In this document: one piece after another, positions 6,737-8,270 of the stretch | Numbering within the stretch: the first letter of the stretch is position 1 | How the letters are laid out: each line of letters starts with the position of its first letter | Origin: JBOHWJ01 sp050736615 | Lineage (GTDB): Bacteria; Desulfobacterota; Binatia; Binatales; Binataceae | Direction: 5' to 3' | Length of the DNA stretch: 8,270 nucleotides | NCBI GenBank assembly: GCA_050736615.1 | Contig: JBOHWL010000171.1 | Location: 1 to 8,270, forward strand | Translations under genes and position numbers: made by a program | Notes under the pieces: model-generated | Databases searched by the model: none | Seen by the model: only the letters and a program-made list of their open reading frames with translations | Told to the model about the DNA's origin: nothing

Positions 6737-8011
6737 ATGAAACACGCGACGCAGGAATTGTTGGTGCGCATCGGCCCGGGCACGACGATGGGCAAGCTGA
6801 TGCGCCGCTACTGGATTCCCGCGATGCTCTCGCGCGAATTGCCATCGCCCGATTGTCCGCCTATAAGAATCAAGCTGATGGGTGAGCGGCTGGTCGCCTT
6901 TCGTGACAGCCGCAGCCGGATTGGTTTGCTCGACGAATTCTGCGCACATCGCGGCTCCTCGCTGTTCTTCGGCCGCAACGAGCAAGGCGGGCTGCGCTGC
7001 GCTTACCACGGCTGGAAGTACGACGTCGATGGCAAGTGCGTTGCCCTTCCGGGACAGCCGTCCTACGCCTCGAAAATCCACCTGACCGCTTATCCCTGCA
7101 TGGAACAAGGCGGCGTGATCTGGACCTACATGGGAGCTCCGGAAACCAAGCCGCCGCTACCCGCGCTGGAATGGTCCCTGCTGTCACCGGAACAATGCTA
7201 CATGTCGCGTCGCTGGCAGGAATGTAACTGGCTGCAGGCGCTCGAAGGCGCCATCGATTCGAGTCATGTCTCGTTTCTCCATCGCGATGAAGTCGATGCC
7301 GACCCGATGCACGCCGAGGCGGGCGCCAACCACTATCTCAAGGCCGATCCCAATCCCGTTTTCGAGGTCAAACCCTCGGCCGGCGGTCTCGTGATTATGG
7401 CGCGCAGAGCGGGCGACCCCGGCACCTTCTACTGGCGCATCACACAGTACGTGATGCCCTGGTATACGTTCATTCCGCCGTTCGCGCATCATCCGCTCGG
7501 CGCGCATGCCTTCGTGCCGATGGACGATGAAAATACCTGGACCTGGAATATCAACTACCACGCCGACCGTCCGCTTGAAGCCAGGCAACTCGCGGCGATG
7601 CGCGATGGACGCGGCATCCACGGTGCCGTCGAGCCGTTGACCTTGCGAGCGCTGGCCAATCGCGACAACGATTATTTGATGGACCGCGCCGCCCAGCAAA
7701 ACGGCCGCAGTTTCAGCGGCGTGCTGGGTTTCGCCGCGCAGGACGCGGCGCTGCAGGAAAGTATGGGCCCGATTCAGGACCGCCGCCGTGAACATCTGGT
7801 GCAAACCGACCGCGCGATCGTGATGGCGCGGCGGCGCTTGTTCGAGGCCGCAACCGCGTCATGGGAAACCGGCGTTGAACCGCCCGGACTCGATCCGGCG
7901 GAGCAGCGCGTGCGCGCGGGTGCCGTTTTGCTGCCCCAAGACATTGCCGTGCATACGTGGAGCCGCACGGCGCTAATCGCCGCTCCGGGTTATCCGCTAT
8001 ATACCGTCTGA
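6737..8011 (+). CDS. Rieske non-haem iron aromatic ring-hydroxylating oxygenase, alpha subunit (phthalate dioxygenase-like)
   Basis: Predicted terminal oxygenase adding O2 to an aromatic or similar substrate with electrons from a separate reductase. It has 424 residues, within the usual range. The Rieske [2Fe-2S] domain (about 27-130) has the ligands C69-x-H71 (CAHRG) and C88-x2-H91 (CAYHGWKYD). The catalytic domain contains NWLQALEGAIDSSHVSFLH (164-182), with iron ligands H177 and H182; D336 in GFAAQDAALQESMGPI is the likely third ligand. The ending block GPIQDRRREHLVQTDRAIV is typical of phthalate 4,5-dioxygenase-type oxygenases. The N-terminal LLVRIGPGTTMGKLMRRYWIP also fits that group. 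The start at ATG 6737 (MKHATQELL) is chosen for its GGAG 6 nt upstream; the frame extends to 6674 but those 21 residues look unrelated. No reductase or ferredoxin gene lies within the window, so the electron donor must be encoded elsewhere. Substrate unknown. It stops with TGA. Confidence 0.93.
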   Translation: MKHATQELLVRIGPGTTMGKLMRRYWIPAMLSRELPSPDCPPIRIKLMGERLVAFRDSRSRIGLLDEFCAHRGSSLFFGRNEQGGLRCAYHGWKYDVDGKCVALPGQPSYASKIHLTAYPCMEQGGVIWTYMGAPETKPPLPALEWSLLSPEQCYMSRRWQECNWLQALEGAIDSSHVSFLHRDEVDADPMHAEAGANHYLKADPNPVFEVKPSAGGLVIMARRAGDPGTFYWRITQYVMPWYTFIPPFAHHPLGAHAFVPMDDENTWTWNINYHADRPLEARQLAAMRDGRGIHGAVEPLTLRALANRDNDYLMDRAAQQNGRSFSGVLGFAAQDAALQESMGPIQDRRREHLVQTDRAIVMARRRLFEAATASWETGVEPPGLDPAEQRVRAGAVLLPQDIAVHTWSRTALIAAPGYPLYTV

Positions 8012-8022
8012 ACGGCTCCGCT

Positions 8023-8212
8023 GGGGAATCTCTGCACAAGCTGTTGGTGTCATTCCGAACGGAGTCCGCCGCTAGTGTAGCGAGCAAACGAGTCCGCGAG
8101 GTGCGCTTGAAATACGTGAGGAATCTCGGAAAAAACCCCCGAAAAAACCAAAAGATCCGGGATTCCTCGCTGCGCTCGGAATGACAGACTGAGACTTGTG
8201 CAGAGGTTCCCC
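8023..8212. repeat. Outer inverted arms enclosing repeat copy D
   Basis: GGGGAATCTCTGCACAAG (8023-8040) is the inverse of CTTGTGCAGAGGTTCCCC (8195-8212) with one mismatch in 18. Copy D sits between these arms, 7 and 8 bp inside them, so the whole 190 bp can fold as one long hairpin. Related pieces (TGCACAA, GGGGAATC) occur in rearranged order at 1590-1605, next to the other complete element. Confidence 0.75.
8048..8186 (-). repeat. Dispersed inverted-repeat (MITE-like) element, copy D
   Basis: A 139 bp element in inverted orientation relative to copy A, with ends TGTCATTCCGA (8048-8058) and TCGGAATGACA (8176-8186), perfectly inverted over 11 bp. On the minus strand it shares GAGGAATCCCGGATC and the long CACCTCGCGGACTCGTTTGC block with copy A. 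Internal GAGGAATC and GATTCCTC can pair. It lies 36 bp after the stop of the Rieske oxygenase. The perfect ends suggest it is the youngest of the three copies. Confidence 0.8.
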
Positions 8213-8218
8213 AACAGG

Positions 8219-8270
8219 GTGTTGAAAAAGGCATGATCATTACGACTGGATGCCTGAGCGTACTCAACAC
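8219..8270. repeat. Nested palindrome at the right window edge
   Basis: GTGTTGA (8219-8225) is inverted as TCAACAC (8264-8270), and inside it GGCAT (8230-8234) is inverted as ATGCC (8250-8254). CAGGGTGTTGAAAAA resembles the ends of some insertion sequences, but no transposase is in view and the sequence is cut by the window. It may be another repeat, a terminator or an IS terminus. Confidence 0.35.

Larger units (their letters stand above)
8012..8270. other. Non-coding region after the Rieske oxygenase, with repeats
   Basis: 259 bp to the window edge, filled by repeat copy D with its outer arms and by a second palindrome at the very end. Open frames crossing it (giving HSERSEESR-like peptide on the minus strand) are translations of the repeat, not genes. 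Confidence 0.75.

Noticed and set aside
7184..7804. Minus-strand 206-codon open frame
   Set aside because: It is antisense to the catalytic domain of the Rieske oxygenase, whose plus-strand motifs are unambiguous.
5406..8011. Further selenocysteine sites at the TGA stops of the small protein (5408-5406) and the Rieske oxygenase (8009-8011), or at the alaS TGA (1839-1837)
   Set aside because: The frames beyond these stops show no family-like sequence and the proteins are already full length or have no expected Cys there; UGA is a true stop in these genes.
7713..8270. Long minus-strand open frame giving HSERSEESR-like and KRTSRTRL peptides
   Set aside because: It translates repeat copy D and then the antisense of the Rieske oxygenase. 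The SERSEESR peptide is a well-known artefact of TGTCATTCCGAGC repeats.

Overview
This is an 8.27 kb, GC-rich stretch of a bacterial chromosome. It carries two housekeeping blocks (phoH-ybeY and alaS), an accessory block with an epoxide hydrolase, a small repeat protein and an OsmC-family protein, and a divergent Rieske non-haem iron oxygenase. Gene order and content fit an uncultured, GC-rich soil- or sediment-type lineage, for example Desulfobacterota/Binatota-like or acidobacterial. That placement is inference; no rRNA or other decisive marker is present.

Layout. The minus strand holds ybeY (positions 252 to 1, truncated by the window edge), phoH (1318-257), alaS (4497-1837), the OsmC-family gene (5294-4851), a small exported-looking protein (5657-5406) and an epoxide hydrolase (6605-5691). 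The plus strand holds the Rieske oxygenase (6737-8011). A 131 bp gap separates the divergent hydrolase and oxygenase starts. Three longer gaps (1319-1836, 4498-4850, 8012-8270) contain no convincing genes. They are largely filled by copies of one 140-160 bp inverted-repeat element with ends TGTCATTCYGA, and each copy sits 36-66 bp after a stop codon.

Main discovery. The OsmC-family reading frame appears to stop at a TGA at 4922-4920. That TGA lies exactly where the family has its second redox cysteine, before the conserved Pro of the 'CP' motif. The frame stays open and OsmC-like for 22 more codons to a TAG at 4853-4851. A stem-loop with a GG-starting apical loop begins directly after the TGA, at the distance expected of a bacterial SECIS element. 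The simplest reading is a selenocysteine-containing OsmC-like peroxidase (Cys58/Sec125, 147 residues) that ordinary gene calling truncates. UGA ends alaS, the small gene and the oxygenase gene normally, so this is local recoding rather than a changed genetic code.

How the genes may work together. PhoH and YbeY form a common RNA-metabolism and ribosome-maturation pair, and AlaRS charges tRNA-Ala. The epoxide hydrolase, small protein and OsmC selenoprotein run in the same direction and may be cotranscribed. With the Rieske oxygenase they suggest oxidative breakdown of an aromatic or lipophilic compound, epoxide detoxification and removal of hydroperoxides. This functional link rests on proximity only.
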